Made by a program: the position numbers and the translations under genes
Shown here: positions 33,329 through 42,259 of the stretch, in pieces
How positions within the stretch are numbered: the stretch's first letter is position 1
How the letters are laid out: each line of letters opens with the position of its first letter
Notes under the pieces: model-generated
Database searches by the model: none
What the model was told of the DNA's origin: nothing
Seen by the model: only the letters and a program-made list of their open reading frames with translations
Assembly: GCF_004153225.1 (NCBI RefSeq)
Contig: NZ_SEMB01000015.1
Location: 1-64,000, forward strand
From: Sporolactobacillus sp. THM7-7
GTDB lineage: Bacteria > Bacillota > Bacilli > Bacillales > Sporolactobacillaceae
Length of the DNA: 64,000 bases
Direction of reading: 5' to 3'

Positions 33329-34747
33329 TCATATATGAATCGCCTTCCCGTCCACGGCTAATCCCGCTTCCCCAATGATTTCGCTTAGAGTCGGATGCGG
33401 ATGAATCGTTTCCGCTAACTCCCATGGCGTGGCGTCCAGCAAACGTCCAAGCGCCGCTTCGCTGATGAGTTCGGTCGCATGGGGCCCGAACAGGTGAACG
33501 CCAAGAATATCGTTCGTCCGCCGATCGGCGATAATTTTTGCAAGCCCTTCCGATTCACCGTACACAAGTGCTTTGCCGATCGCTTTAAAAGGCACCTTCC
33601 CGACTTTCACCGCGTGATCCTTTTGCGCTTCCTCCTCTGTCATGCCGATGGAGGCCGCCTCGGGATGTGTGTAGATGCAGCGGGGAACCCATCCCGGATC
33701 GAGCGGGTCCACTTGAAGTCCGGCCAGATGCTCGACCGCCTGGATGCCTTCCCGCGCCGCCACGTGAGCAAGCTGAGGTCCGCCTGTCACATCCCCAATC
33801 GCGTAGATGTGCGGCTCTTTAGTCTGCCCGTACGCATTCGTCTTTATATAGCCATTCACTGTTTCAATGGAGGTATTCGCCAAACCAATGTCCTCCGTAT
33901 TCGGCATACGTCCGACTGAAACGAGCATTTTTTCTGCCGAAAACATTTTCTTGTCCTCGCCAACCGCCGCCTCAATGGATACTTCTTCCGATTTCTTTAA
34001 CGTCTCAGACAGCACTCTCGCCCGTGTAAAAATGTCAATGCCTCGTTTTTTGAAACTTCCCGTCAATGCTTGGGAAATCGCACCATCTTCTGTCGGAACG
34101 ATTCGATCGCCATATTCAACAATGGTTACTTGCGCCCCGAAATCAGCGAGCATCGACGCCCATTCGACGCCGATCACCCCGCCGCCGACAATTAATATAG
34201 ATTTTGGGCATTCGCCGAGCTCAAGCGCCTCGTCCGATGTAAGCACTTGATGACCGTCGGGAGTCAGACCTTTCAGCAGGCGCGGTCTGGAACCGGTTGC
34301 GATAATGACGTTTTTCGATGTCAGCCTATCGTTCTCACGGCCATCCGGATACGTCACGGAAATCGTCCCGGCGAGCGGCGAGAAAATCGACGGGCCAAGC
34401 AGCCTCCCGAATCCGTGATAGACATCGATTTTCCCTTTTTTGATCAGCTGTCGGATGCCTCGATGAAGCCGGTTCACGATCTTTTGTTTTCGCTGCTGCA
34501 CGGTTTGAAACCGAAGCATGGCTTCCGGAACATCCACGCCGTAGTTCCCACTCTCTTTAACTATCCGATAGACTTCCGCGCTCCTCAGCAGCGCCTTTGT
34601 CGGAATGCACCCTTTATGTAGACAGGTTCCGCCTAAGACGTTTCTCTCGACGATAGCCGTCTTCAGCCCGAGCTGGCTGGCGCGAATCGCGGCGACATAT
34701 CCGCCTGTGCCACCTCCTAATAAGACCAGGTCATAATTCTTGGTCAT
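33329..34747 (-). CDS. lpdV: Dihydrolipoamide dehydrogenase, branched-chain type
   Basis: 472 residues. FAD motif GGGTGG near the N-terminus, redox-active disulfide in 'GGTCLHKGCIPTKALL', NAD motif 'VGGGVIGVEWASM', and C-terminal catalytic 'HPHPTLSE'. It reoxidises lipoamide of the E2 component; it is the only E3 in the window, so it may also serve the aco complex. ATG 34747 follows AAGGAG; a reading from 34801 would start before that site. In B. subtilis ptb-bcd-buk precede lpdV; here they are absent. Confidence 0.95.
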   Translation of the reverse strand: MTKNYDLVLLGGGTGGYVAAIRASQLGLKTAIVERNVLGGTCLHKGCIPTKALLRSAEVYRIVKESGNYGVDVPEAMLRFQTVQQRKQKIVNRLHRGIRQLIKKGKIDVYHGFGRLLGPSIFSPLAGTISVTYPDGRENDRLTSKNVIIATGSRPRLLKGLTPDGHQVLTSDEALELGECPKSILIVGGGVIGVEWASMLADFGAQVTIVEYGDRIVPTEDGAISQALTGSFKKRGIDIFTRARVLSETLKKSEEVSIEAAVGEDKKMFSAEKMLVSVGRMPNTEDIGLANTSIETVNGYIKTNAYGQTKEPHIYAIGDVTGGPQLAHVAAREGIQAVEHLAGLQVDPLDPGWVPRCIYTHPEAASIGMTEEEAQKDHAVKVGKVPFKAIGKALVYGESEGLAKIIADRRTNDILGVHLFGPHATELISEAALGRLLDATPWELAETIHPHPTLSEIIGEAGLAVDGKAIHI

Positions 34748-34842
34748 AAAAAAAGTCACTCCTTCATGTGTGCTCTTTTTCTTTACGTTTCTATCCCTCA
34801 ATAAGTTTCAATTTAACCGTTCAGGCGATCATTCCCATTAAG

Positions 34843-34871
34843 ATTTTACACTTATCTCTCGAAGGTTACAA
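34843..34871 (-). promoter_or_regulatory. Candidate sigma-A promoter of lpdV-bkd
   Basis: Minus strand: TTGTAA, 17-nt spacer, TAAAAT, about 95 bp before lpdV. No CodY box was identified with confidence. Confidence 0.5.
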
Positions 34872-34979
34872 TAAAAATCGGTGTGAACACCCTGAGCTGA
34901 TGAATGAAAAGCCATTTTATCGGGCCCCCATTTCGGAGCGGCTGTGCCGTGACTCGGTGCGACTTTGCTGTTTCGGTTA

Positions 34980-35008
34980 TTGCAAACGTATGTTCTTTTT
35001 AGTATAAT
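34980..35008 (+). promoter_or_regulatory. Candidate sigma-A promoter of the VOC gene
   Basis: TTGCAA, 17-nt spacer, TATAAT, about 95 bp upstream of the gene at 35105. Divergent from the lpdV promoter; nothing else is seen in the 34748-35104 gap. Confidence 0.6.
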
Positions 35009-35104
35009 TTTCGTAACAGCAAAGAATATTTAGCTGTCAGAAGGTTCATCCCATTCACTGCCGCCCGCCCGTGTATCTGGACAAAAACAAGGAGATGGTT
35101 TTCG

Positions 35105-35524
35105 ATGCGTCTTATACCCTACCTGATGATGAACGGCAACGCGACAGAAGCGATTCAATTTTATGAAAAAGCACTGAATGCCGAAACCGCATTCAGCCAG
35201 ACATTCGGCGAGATGCCTGAGAATCCCGAATATCCACTGCCGGAAGAGGCGAAGGGACTTATTGCACATGCCAGTTTAAAAATCGGCGATTCAAACCTTA
35301 TGCTCTCCGACAATTTTCCAGGACAATCCAGCGAGCAAGGGAACCAAGTCACTATTTGTCTTTCCTCTGATAACAAAGAAAGATCAAAAGCAATTTTCGA
35401 TGTCCTGAGCCAGGGCGGGGAAGTGAAAATGCCGCTTCAGGAAACATTTTTTAGCCCGGCTTACGGCATTGTAACGGACAAGTTCGGTATCACTTTTCAA
35501 ATCGACACGGAAGGCAAGGAATAA
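35105..35524 (+). CDS. PhnB/YjdN-like VOC-fold protein
   Basis: 139 residues. 'MRLIPYLMMNGNATEAIQFY' opens the protein exactly like PhnB/YjdN proteins, which share the VOC fold but form a DMPA/3-demethylubiquinone-methyltransferase-like group. 'HASLKIGDSNLMLSDNFPG' and 'FGITFQIDTE' are further hallmarks. Metal-ligand positions of true glyoxalases are not all kept, so enzymatic activity is uncertain. AAGGAGATGG precedes ATG 35105. Own promoter and terminator. Confidence 0.85.
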   Translation: MRLIPYLMMNGNATEAIQFYEKALNAETAFSQTFGEMPENPEYPLPEEAKGLIAHASLKIGDSNLMLSDNFPGQSSEQGNQVTICLSSDNKERSKAIFDVLSQGGEVKMPLQETFFSPAYGIVTDKFGITFQIDTEGKE

Positions 35525-35610
35525 GTTACTCGATTCATTCTGCAGCCAACCGATAATCGATTGCTTTTATTCGGGATGGCCTCGCTTTTGACACGAACGG
35601 AGCGTTTAGA

Positions 35611-35646
35611 AAAAGGCAGTCACAATATCGTGACTGCCTTTTTTTC
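35611..35646. terminator. Bidirectional intrinsic terminator between convergent genes
   Basis: AAAGGCAGTCACAATATCGT continues to GACTGCCTTTTTTT; a strong stem with A and T runs on either side, shared by the VOC gene and the ABC permease gene. Confidence 0.9.
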
Positions 35647-35730
35647 TTAATACTTTCCCTGTTTCTGCCGGTAAAAGTCTTTCTTTGCCGCTATACAGCG
35701 GCCTAGGGACTTTCCCCGTTTCAGGACTCG

Positions 35731-36357
35731 CTAAAAATTTTTCTTCTCAAAGATGCGAAGCGACAAAAAATAGGAAACCGTGGTAACGATAAGCGTCACG
35801 ATCACCAGAAAAAGAACCGGCTGTTTTAAAAATACAGGCAAGAGACGCGTTTGGGCAACCCATGTGACAAAGCCGATCATACTCGTGAAAACAAGGGCCA
35901 TGCCGACGATTTGAGAAACTTTATGACCAAACTTGTAATACACAGGCAAATCGATAGACGTAAATAAATAAGTGATGCACAGAGACGGGATGATGGATCG
36001 GGGAAAAAACGACAGCCCGACCCCGTCTCCAAAAATAACTGAAACAACAGAAAATAGAATAGCCCCGAATACAAAAGCAAGCATCCACCAGAAACCGACC
36101 ATGACATACTTCGCCGCAACGACCGATCGTCTTCCGACCGGCAGGCTGAGCAGAAGACGATGCCGCATACGATCGCTCTCTTCCGTACCATAATGGCTGT
36201 AGGATGCCATCATGTAGCCAAGCAAGCCGACAATGACAAAAAATCCGAAAATCCTGACACCTCCCGAGTTGCTAAGCATGAGAGGCAATAAAAATAAAGG
36301 CGTGAAATAAGCGTTCTTCTTTTGCGTGTACACGTCCTGCATCATTAGTTGAAACAT
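35731..36357 (-). CDS. ABC-2 type permease of a GntR-controlled transporter
   Basis: 208-residue membrane protein with about six hydrophobic segments; 'YMMASYSHYGTEESDRMRHRLLLSLPVGRRSVVAAKY', quoted only in part as 'LLLSLPVGRRSVVAAKY', is the intracellular loop typical of ABC-2 permeases. It pairs with the ATPase upstream. Substrate unknown; YtrA-type operons react to cell-wall antibiotics or amphipathic peptides. ATG 36357 gives the best spacing after GGGAGGGG; ATG 36363 is possible. It is last in the operon and precedes a shared terminator. Confidence 0.8.
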   Translation of the reverse strand: MFQLMMQDVYTQKKNAYFTPLFLLPLMLSNSGGVRIFGFFVIVGLLGYMMASYSHYGTEESDRMRHRLLLSLPVGRRSVVAAKYVMVGFWWMLAFVFGAILFSVVSVIFGDGVGLSFFPRSIIPSLCITYLFTSIDLPVYYKFGHKVSQIVGMALVFTSMIGFVTWVAQTRLLPVFLKQPVLFLVIVTLIVTTVSYFLSLRIFEKKNF

Positions 36358-36388
36358 CGACATACCCCTCCCCGAGATGTTTGATGAT

Positions 36389-36445
36389 TGAAAAAAACTT
36401 ACCGAAGCCAAGCTTTGGGCATGGTCTGAGGCTTAGCTTTATCAT
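36389..36445 (+). repeat. Dispersed terminator-like repeat between ABC ATPase and permease genes
   Basis: Plus strand: GAAAAAAACTTACCGAAGCC, AAGCTTTGGGC, GTCTGAGGCTTAGC. The hairpin is weaker here (ACC against GGC in other copies). On the minus strand it lies between the ATPase stop and the permease start, so it may reduce permease expression relative to the ATPase. Confidence 0.6.
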
Positions 36446-36478
36446 CTGCCGGGTTTCTAACCATATAGATAAACACGG

Positions 36479-37342
36479 CTAACGTTTCCTGGCTTTGACG
36501 AGATAATACATGATCTCTTCCAGGCTGGGCCGTTCAAGGCGAAAATTCGCTTTCCGGGTTAGCTGCCTTGCCGCATTTCCCTCCATAAAGGCTTCGAAGC
36601 CGAGTGATGTTGCTTTCAAAGCGATGGGACGTGCCGCTTTAATATCGGTCTCCAGAGTCGTCGGGCCCTTGACGAGGGTATAGGCTTCGAGAAGATCATT
36701 CGTCTCTTCGCTCAGTAAGATTTTCCCATCCAGAATAAAGGTAATATAATCCGCCACTTTCTCCAGATCCGTCGTTATATGCGTGGAGAAAAAAATCGCC
36801 TTGTTTTCGTCTTGAATGACATCCATTAAAATGTCCAGCAGTTCTTTTCTGAAAATCGGATCGAGACCGGATGTCGGTTCGTCCATGATAATCAGCTCGG
36901 CGTGATGAGAAAGCGCCATTGCCAGGGCGAACTTCATTTTCACCCCTTTGGAAAATGTCCTCAGCTTCTTATTCAGCGGCACATCGAAAGCCTTAATGTA
37001 GCGGTAAAACGCCTCGTCATTCCACCGTTTATAAAAAGGAGCGATCACTCTTTTATTTTTCTCCGCCGTTAGGTCCCCGTAAAATACATCCTGATCGTAA
37101 ACAAAACCGATCCGCTGCTTTAAATCGATCAGCCGGTTGCGAATGTTCTCGCCAAACAGCTCGATGTCGCCGCTGTCGATATGAATCAGATCCATGATGC
37201 ATCTTATCGTCGTACTCTTTCCCGCGCCATTTGGTCCGACGAAACCCATGATAAATCCCTTTTTCAGTGAAAAACTGACATCCTCCAGTGCAAACCCTTT
37301 GAAGCGCTTCGTGACATGATTGAGCGCCATAATATTTTCCAT
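36479..37342 (-). CDS. ABC transporter ATP-binding protein (YtrB-like)
   Basis: 287 residues. Walker A GPNGAGKSTT (about residues 35-44), a Q-loop region 'IGFVYDQDVFYGDLT', degenerate signature FSKGVKMKF in place of LSGGQ, Walker B 'LIIMDEPTSGLDP' and switch His in 'FFSTHITTD'. FSKGMK-type signatures are usual for YtrB/PmtA-like ATPases. It energises export by the partner permease. ATG 37342 lies 2 nt after the GntR stop, behind GGGGAGGA. Confidence 0.88.
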   Translation of the reverse strand: MENIMALNHVTKRFKGFALEDVSFSLKKGFIMGFVGPNGAGKSTTIRCIMDLIHIDSGDIELFGENIRNRLIDLKQRIGFVYDQDVFYGDLTAEKNKRVIAPFYKRWNDEAFYRYIKAFDVPLNKKLRTFSKGVKMKFALAMALSHHAELIIMDEPTSGLDPIFRKELLDILMDVIQDENKAIFFSTHITTDLEKVADYITFILDGKILLSEETNDLLEAYTLVKGPTTLETDIKAARPIALKATSLGFEAFMEGNAARQLTRKANFRLERPSLEEIMYYLVKARKR

Positions 37343-37344
37343 GA

Positions 37345-37719
37345 TCAGTCCTCCCCGTAACATTGCTTAATCCATTGGATCATTTGTTCCTGCGTCAGAT
37401 CATACTTTTTGCCTTCACGGACGATCTCTTTCAGCCGCTTTCGAACCTCATTCGATTGCTGCTTTTTTAACGCGTCTTTGTCCCGCAGCGAAACGAACGA
37501 CCCTCTTCCGGGAACCGTATCAATGAATCCTTCTTTTTCCAGTTCCTCATAAGCCCGCTTCGTCGTAATCACACTGATTTTCAGCTCTTTGGCCAAATGA
37601 CGAATCGACGGAAGCCGTTCACCGTCCCGCAGGCCGCCGCTCAGAATCTGTTCACTGATCTGATGCTTGATCTGCCGATAAATCGGCAGATCGACTGTGT
37701 TTGAAAGGATGATATCCAT
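37345..37719 (-). CDS. GntR-family repressor, YtrA subfamily
   Basis: 124 residues: winged-helix domain 'LPSIRHLAKELKISVITTKR', then 'AYEELEKEGF' and 'GRGSFVS', followed by only about 45 residues, the short C-terminus typical of YtrA regulators. It is the first gene of a GntR-ATPase-permease operon and probably represses it until an antibiotic or peptide is sensed. A perfect palindrome overlapping the -10 is the likely operator. ATG 37719 has only a weak site (GGGTG). Confidence 0.88.
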   Translation of the reverse strand: MDIILSNTVDLPIYRQIKHQISEQILSGGLRDGERLPSIRHLAKELKISVITTKRAYEELEKEGFIDTVPGRGSFVSLRDKDALKKQQSNEVRKRLKEIVREGKKYDLTQEQMIQWIKQCYGED

Positions 37720-37745
37720 AAACAACACCCATGTGTTCATACTGT

Positions 37746-37782
37746 GTATATTCAATATATACGGTTAAAGTAAAATTGTCAA
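37746..37782 (-). promoter_or_regulatory. ytrA-type promoter with palindromic operator
   Basis: Minus strand: TTGACA (37777-37782), 17-nt spacer, TATATT (37754-37759). GTATAT-N5-ATATAC (37746-37762) is a perfect palindrome across the -10, positioned for autorepression by the GntR protein. Confidence 0.7.
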
Positions 37783-37920
37783 TGGATTTTTTAGTAAAGA
37801 AAGAGGTGGAACGCTACATGAAAACCTCGAACCCTCGCACGGAAGCCTCGGCGAAGCATGCGGATTTCGGAAGAACGTGTTATGATTATCCTAAATCCTT
37901 CAGTTTTGCGGAGTGACACT

Positions 37921-39096
37921 ATGTTGGAACATATTGAATGGATAACGAGAATCACGTGGACGGACGGACTGATCGCACTCGGTATCTTCCTTGTTTTTTT
38001 CTTTTTACGCAGACTGTTTACCGCTTATTTCCTGAAGCTGTTAACGAAACTGAGTCATCTAAGCAAAAGCCGGCTGGATGATGCGCTGATCGAATCTTTT
38101 CGCAAACCGATTGCCTTTTTTTTACTGCTGACCGGTATCTATTTATCGCTGACCTATCTTCCTTTGCCGGCATCCTGGGAAAGTACCGTCACCCTTTTAT
38201 ATAAATCAACGACCGTTTTCTCCATTGGCTGGGGATTTTACCTTTTCGCCGATGCAACCGGCCTCTTTTTCAGCCATATGAACGATCGGTTCAACATGAA
38301 GTTCAACGAGATCATTGTGCCTTTTCTTTCCAGAATTTTGAAATTTGTGATTGTCGTTCTCACGATTTTTCTTATCTTGGAACAATGGAATTTTCATGTA
38401 TCCGGATTGATCGCCGGCCTTGGCATCGGCGGTCTCGCCGTCGCCATGGCGGCGAAAGATACACTAAGCAATCTCTTCGGCGGGTTTGTGCTGATCACCG
38501 ACGCACCGTTTACGATCGGCGACATCATTCAGAGCGGAACAATCGAGGGGACAGTGGAGGATATCAGTTTTCGATCGACAAGAATTCGGACGATCGATCG
38601 ATCGCTGATTACCGTACCGAATGCGACGCTCGCCAATCAGCCGATCACCAATTTGTCGAAACTGGAAAAACGGCGCGTTCTGATTCATATTCCGCTTAAT
38701 CTTGAGACGTCAAGCAGTCGGCTGAAGAAATGCAGGAGCCGAATCCGCGAGATGCTTTCCGCCGATCCGATCGTTTTCCCGGAAGACATCTCGGTCCACA
38801 TTGACAGTATTACGTCCTCAGGCATTAACCTGCTGATCCAGTTTTATGTGAGGACCACCGATTATGGAGAATGGATGGACATCAGGGAGCGCTTTAACTT
38901 AACCATTCTTGAGTTGCTGAACGATGAAGGCGTGTCCTTTGCCGCGGTCCGTTCCCAATGGCTGGTTGCTCCGAAAGAAGAGCAGCGTGAATCGGCAGAC
39001 GAAAATCCGTCGGTCCCGTCAAGCCGTAACGGGCAAACCTCCCATGCCGAGGCTGAAGAACAGCAGAAGGGCAGTCGTTTCCAATCAAGAGATTAA
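37921..39096 (+). CDS. MscS-family mechanosensitive channel
   Basis: 391 residues. Four or five N-terminal membrane segments, then the MscS pore helix 'GLGIGGLAVAMAAKDTLSNLFGG' (here cited as GLGIGGLAVAMAAKD) near residue 170, followed by 'GDIIQSG.IEGTVEDISFRST' of the beta domain and a C-terminal alpha/beta domain. A hydrophilic tail of about 40 residues rich in Glu, Gln and Ser is less conserved. It releases solutes on osmotic downshock. ATG 37921 follows GGAG; longer in-frame starts lack a site. Confidence 0.9.
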   Translation: MLEHIEWITRITWTDGLIALGIFLVFFFLRRLFTAYFLKLLTKLSHLSKSRLDDALIESFRKPIAFFLLLTGIYLSLTYLPLPASWESTVTLLYKSTTVFSIGWGFYLFADATGLFFSHMNDRFNMKFNEIIVPFLSRILKFVIVVLTIFLILEQWNFHVSGLIAGLGIGGLAVAMAAKDTLSNLFGGFVLITDAPFTIGDIIQSGTIEGTVEDISFRSTRIRTIDRSLITVPNATLANQPITNLSKLEKRRVLIHIPLNLETSSSRLKKCRSRIREMLSADPIVFPEDISVHIDSITSSGINLLIQFYVRTTDYGEWMDIRERFNLTILELLNDEGVSFAAVRSQWLVAPKEEQRESADENPSVPSSRNGQTSHAEAEEQQKGSRFQSRD

Positions 39097-39138
39097 CCGT
39101 ACAGATGGATGTACCTCCCTTATCGTCTGCAGACAGGA

Positions 39139-39738
39139 TTAGTGCCCCTCATCCTTATTTAGATACCAATCAACCGATTTAAAAAGCGTGAATGGAAGCG
39201 TCATCATCGCGGTAGTGAATATAGTCAGAAAAGAGTACATTTGGTTTTTTTCCTGAAAAATGATCATCCCGGAACCAATAATCACAATATCAAAGAAGAA
39301 AATGATAATAGCGGTATTGACGGACAAATATTTTGACAACCATAGGGCCAGTAAATCAATACCGTCGTGACTGATGCGGTGTCTCAACATGATACCGACC
39401 CCGAGGCCGATAAAGACCCCTCCGATCATTGAGCTGGCCGCTGCGGGAAGATGAATGTGTCCTTTCAACGGTGAGAGCAGATCAATCATTAGAGAGCAAA
39501 TAAGCACTCCCCACAGACCATAAAAAAAATACGTTCGTTCGAACTTGAGCACCAGAAGATAAATGGCCAGATTCATTGCCAGAAAAGTCAGACCCGGCTT
39601 GATTCCCCAAAGATAGGAAAGAAGAAGACTGAGGCCGACAACGCCCCCGTCCAGTAAATGATGCGGGATAATAAAGCCGTTCAGTCCGATGCCGATCAGT
39701 ACGCCGGCCGTTGAGATGACAATCGTTTTGTGCCCCAT
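39139..39738 (-). CDS. YitT-family membrane protein
   Basis: 199 residues with five membrane helices and no large C-terminal DUF2179 domain, so a short YitT relative. 'GLNGFIIPHHLLDGGVVGLSLLL' (cited in part: NGFIIPHHLLDGG) and 'HRISHDGIDLLA' match the family's 'GG..G' and 'S.GG.D' regions. Function is unknown. ATG 39738 follows TAGGGA; a longer reading from 39807 has no site. Confidence 0.8.
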   Translation of the reverse strand: MGHKTIVISTAGVLIGIGLNGFIIPHHLLDGGVVGLSLLLSYLWGIKPGLTFLAMNLAIYLLVLKFERTYFFYGLWGVLICSLMIDLLSPLKGHIHLPAAASSMIGGVFIGLGVGIMLRHRISHDGIDLLALWLSKYLSVNTAIIIFFFDIVIIGSGMIIFQEKNQMYSFLTIFTTAMMTLPFTLFKSVDWYLNKDEGH

Positions 39739-39829
39739 TTTTTCATCCCTACTGAAAAAGATTAGCGGATTCATTGCTGATAAAAATTTATGAAGACAAC
39801 CTCCCATTCATGCCCTTTAATTGGATCCA

Positions 39830-39890
39830 TGAAGAAAAGCCTGCCGGCCGGCGGTTCTTTGACGCAGCTGGAGGCTTCTTTTTACGATAC
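39830..39890 (+). repeat. Dispersed terminator-like repeat after the HPr-like gene
   Basis: Plus strand: GAAGAAAAGCCTGCCGGCCG, GCGGTTC, TTTGACGCAGCTGGAGGC. On the minus strand it gives a GC hairpin followed by TTTTCTTC downstream of the HPr-like gene. Confidence 0.65.
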
Positions 39891-40009
39891 CGCTTTTCGT
39901 TAAATTTTTACAGGTGGTTTACAGCATAAAAGAAGCGCTGCCGCTTCGATTTGACTTCTGATTGGATGCGGCTGCGCTTCGTTCATTCGTTCATTTTCGA
40001 CGGCACATT

Positions 40010-40315
40010 CTAACGGTGAAGGCCCGGATTTTCACGGGCGTTTTCTTTGGACAATTCAATGGACTCCGCGATACGGCGGTGCACTTTTTCCGCATCTTCG
40101 CCTTCAAGAACAAGCAGTATCTCCTTCTTGCGGACTGATGCCAGAAACGAAATCGTTTTCGGCAGGTCATCTATAGAAAAGGTTTTTCCGTTTACAGAGA
40201 AATAAGCGGTGCTTCGACTCTTTTTAATCGACTCATACAAACGTAATGTTCGCTTCAGTTTCAACGTGCTCGCTGTCTTCATCGGAAGCTTGATCGATAC
40301 AATTTGTTTCGCCAT
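40010..40315 (-). CDS. Small HPr-like protein without the phosphorylatable histidine
   Basis: 101 residues. The segment 'AYFSVNGKTFSIDDLPKTIS' and 'KKEILLVLEGEDAEKVHRRI' resemble the second half of HPr-fold proteins ('NGKxVNLKSIM' and 'IxIxAxGxDxxxA'). The N-terminal region that should carry the active His15 (GIHARPA) has 'LPMKTASTLK' instead, with no histidine. It may be a regulatory HPr relative like Crh, which also lacks His15, or an unrelated protein. ATG 40315 follows AGAGGTGA. Monocistronic by appearance. Confidence 0.45.
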   Translation of the reverse strand: MAKQIVSIKLPMKTASTLKLKRTLRLYESIKKSRSTAYFSVNGKTFSIDDLPKTISFLASVRKKEILLVLEGEDAEKVHRRIAESIELSKENARENPGLHR

Positions 40316-40459
40316 TTCGAAAATCACCTCTTGCTTTATTCCTGCTTTCCTATCCCACTTCATTATATGTCTTATTTCCTTTTTTAAGGAAGCCTAAACA
40401 TCGGTTTCAGGGAGCCGCGCAAAAAGAAGGACCGGCGTTTCTTCGGATAGCGGAAAACG

Positions 40460-42259
40460 TCACCGGGCCGCCGATCTGCCCGGAACAGTCTTGCCATGCT
40501 GCAGTTGATACATCTTGTAATACAGTCCTTTAGCCTCAAGCAGCGATTGGTGCGTCCCGCGCTCGACGATTTCCCCGCGGTGAAGGACAAGGATCTGATC
40601 GGCGTCCTGAATCGTCGACAGCCGGTGGGCGATGGCGATTGTCGTCCGGCCGCTGCGCATTTTTTCCAAAGCGACCTGAATCGCTTCCTCGGTCTCCGTG
40701 TCCACATGCGCCGTCGCCTCGTCGAGAACGAGTATTTTCGGATTCTGCGCCATTGTCCGCGCAAAAGAAAGCAGCTGGCGCTGTCCGCTCGAAAAAGCCG
40801 CTCCCCGCTCCCCGATCTGTTCGTGATATTGATTCGGCAGTTTCTCAATAAAGTGATCCGCCTGAACGAATTGAGCAGCTTTTCTGACCGCTTCGTCCGT
40901 CATGTCTTGATGACTGAGCCTGATGTTATCCGCGACGCTGCCGACAAACAGAAAGGGATCCTGAAGAACGAGCCCGACCTTGCTGCGCAGCTCGCGATCG
41001 GCGTACGTATCGAGGGGCTCTCCATCAATATAAATGCCGCCGCGCCGAACCGGATAGAAACGCATCAAGAGATTAATAATCGAGCTCTTGCCGCTCCCGG
41101 TGTGGCCGACAAGCGCCACCGTTTCCCCCGGCTCAGCAGCAAATGAGATATTTTTCAGTACATCTGTCTTTCCATCATATGAAAACGTCACATTGCGAAA
41201 CTCGACGCGTCCCTTTTCAATCATTGGCGTCGCCGATCCTTTTTTCACCGGAGCCGTCCGCTCATCGTCCAGAAGACCGAACACTCGCTCCGCCGACACG
41301 GTTGCCTGCTGAAAGAGCGTCAGCTGCTGCATTATCTGATTGATCGGGTCGAAGAAGCGATCGAGGTAATTGACGAACGCGTACAGCACACCGATCTGTA
41401 CGGCGCCTCCAAACGACTGCACCCCGAAAAAGCTGAGAATAAGGATCAAGCCGAATAGATAGACCGAATAGACGGCCGACCGCAGCATCAAACTGTTCAG
41501 GCGGACATTTTTCAGCATCGCCGTTTTATGCTCGTCATTGATTTGACCGAACTCCCGGCGCAAACGTTTTTCCTGACGCATCGCCTGAATCATCGCCATC
41601 CCCTGCAGCGATTCATTCAGCTTCGCGTTGAGCTGACTGAGTTTCACCCGCGTCACGCGGTAGACTGCTGCGCTTCGTTTTCTGTACCCCCACATCAAGG
41701 CAAGAATAAACGGCATTAATATCATGCAAAGGAAAGCGAGCCTCACATCGAGAAAAAACATGCCGGTAAAAATCCCGATCATCATCACGCCGCTGCTGAC
41801 CCAGGTAGACAGGACACTTACATACAAATCTTTAATGGCTTCCGTGTCGTTCGTGATTCGGGAAACAAGGCTTCCGCCCGGCGTTCGGTCGAAAAAAGCC
41901 AGTCCGAGATGCTGAACTTTGCTGAACACGTCGACCCGCATCTTCTGAATAACACGCAGCGCGATTTTCTGAAAAAGCAGAGACTGTCCGTAATGAAAAA
42001 GGGCGGAAATGGCATATAAGCCGACAAATGACACGGCAAGCAAAACAAGCGGGCCGATTGGGAAGTGCCGCGGTGCCAGATAATCGTCGATGAAGACTTT
42101 CATGACGATCGGTCCGAGGACATCGGCGGCAGTCGCTATAAACAGCATGACAAATGCGGCGGCAAGGCCTTTTTTATGGTTCTTCAAGTAAGACAGAAGC
42201 CTTTTCGTGACATGCTGCCCGGAAAGGCGTTCGCTGTTCCGATCAGATTCACTGTTCAA
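40460..42259 (-). CDS. bmrD: Multidrug ABC exporter half-transporter, BmrD/YheH-like
   Basis: 599 residues: six membrane helices (about 35-310) and an ABC domain with Walker A GHTGSGKSS, a non-canonical signature FSSGQRQ, Walker B 'ILVLDEATAHVD' with the catalytic Glu, and the switch 'IAIAHRLST'. The Glu makes it the subunit that supplies the Walker B site of the active catalytic pair in a heterodimer with the upstream protein. TTG 42259 lies 8 nt after AAAGGAGG and overlaps the upstream stop. Shorter than B. subtilis YheH (673 aa). Confidence 0.9.
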   Translation of the reverse strand: MNSESDRNSERLSGQHVTKRLLSYLKNHKKGLAAAFVMLFIATAADVLGPIVMKVFIDDYLAPRHFPIGPLVLLAVSFVGLYAISALFHYGQSLLFQKIALRVIQKMRVDVFSKVQHLGLAFFDRTPGGSLVSRITNDTEAIKDLYVSVLSTWVSSGVMMIGIFTGMFFLDVRLAFLCMILMPFILALMWGYRKRSAAVYRVTRVKLSQLNAKLNESLQGMAMIQAMRQEKRLRREFGQINDEHKTAMLKNVRLNSLMLRSAVYSVYLFGLILILSFFGVQSFGGAVQIGVLYAFVNYLDRFFDPINQIMQQLTLFQQATVSAERVFGLLDDERTAPVKKGSATPMIEKGRVEFRNVTFSYDGKTDVLKNISFAAEPGETVALVGHTGSGKSSIINLLMRFYPVRRGGIYIDGEPLDTYADRELRSKVGLVLQDPFLFVGSVADNIRLSHQDMTDEAVRKAAQFVQADHFIEKLPNQYHEQIGERGAAFSSGQRQLLSFARTMAQNPKILVLDEATAHVDTETEEAIQVALEKMRSGRTTIAIAHRLSTIQDADQILVLHRGEIVERGTHQSLLEAKGLYYKMYQLQHGKTVPGRSAAR

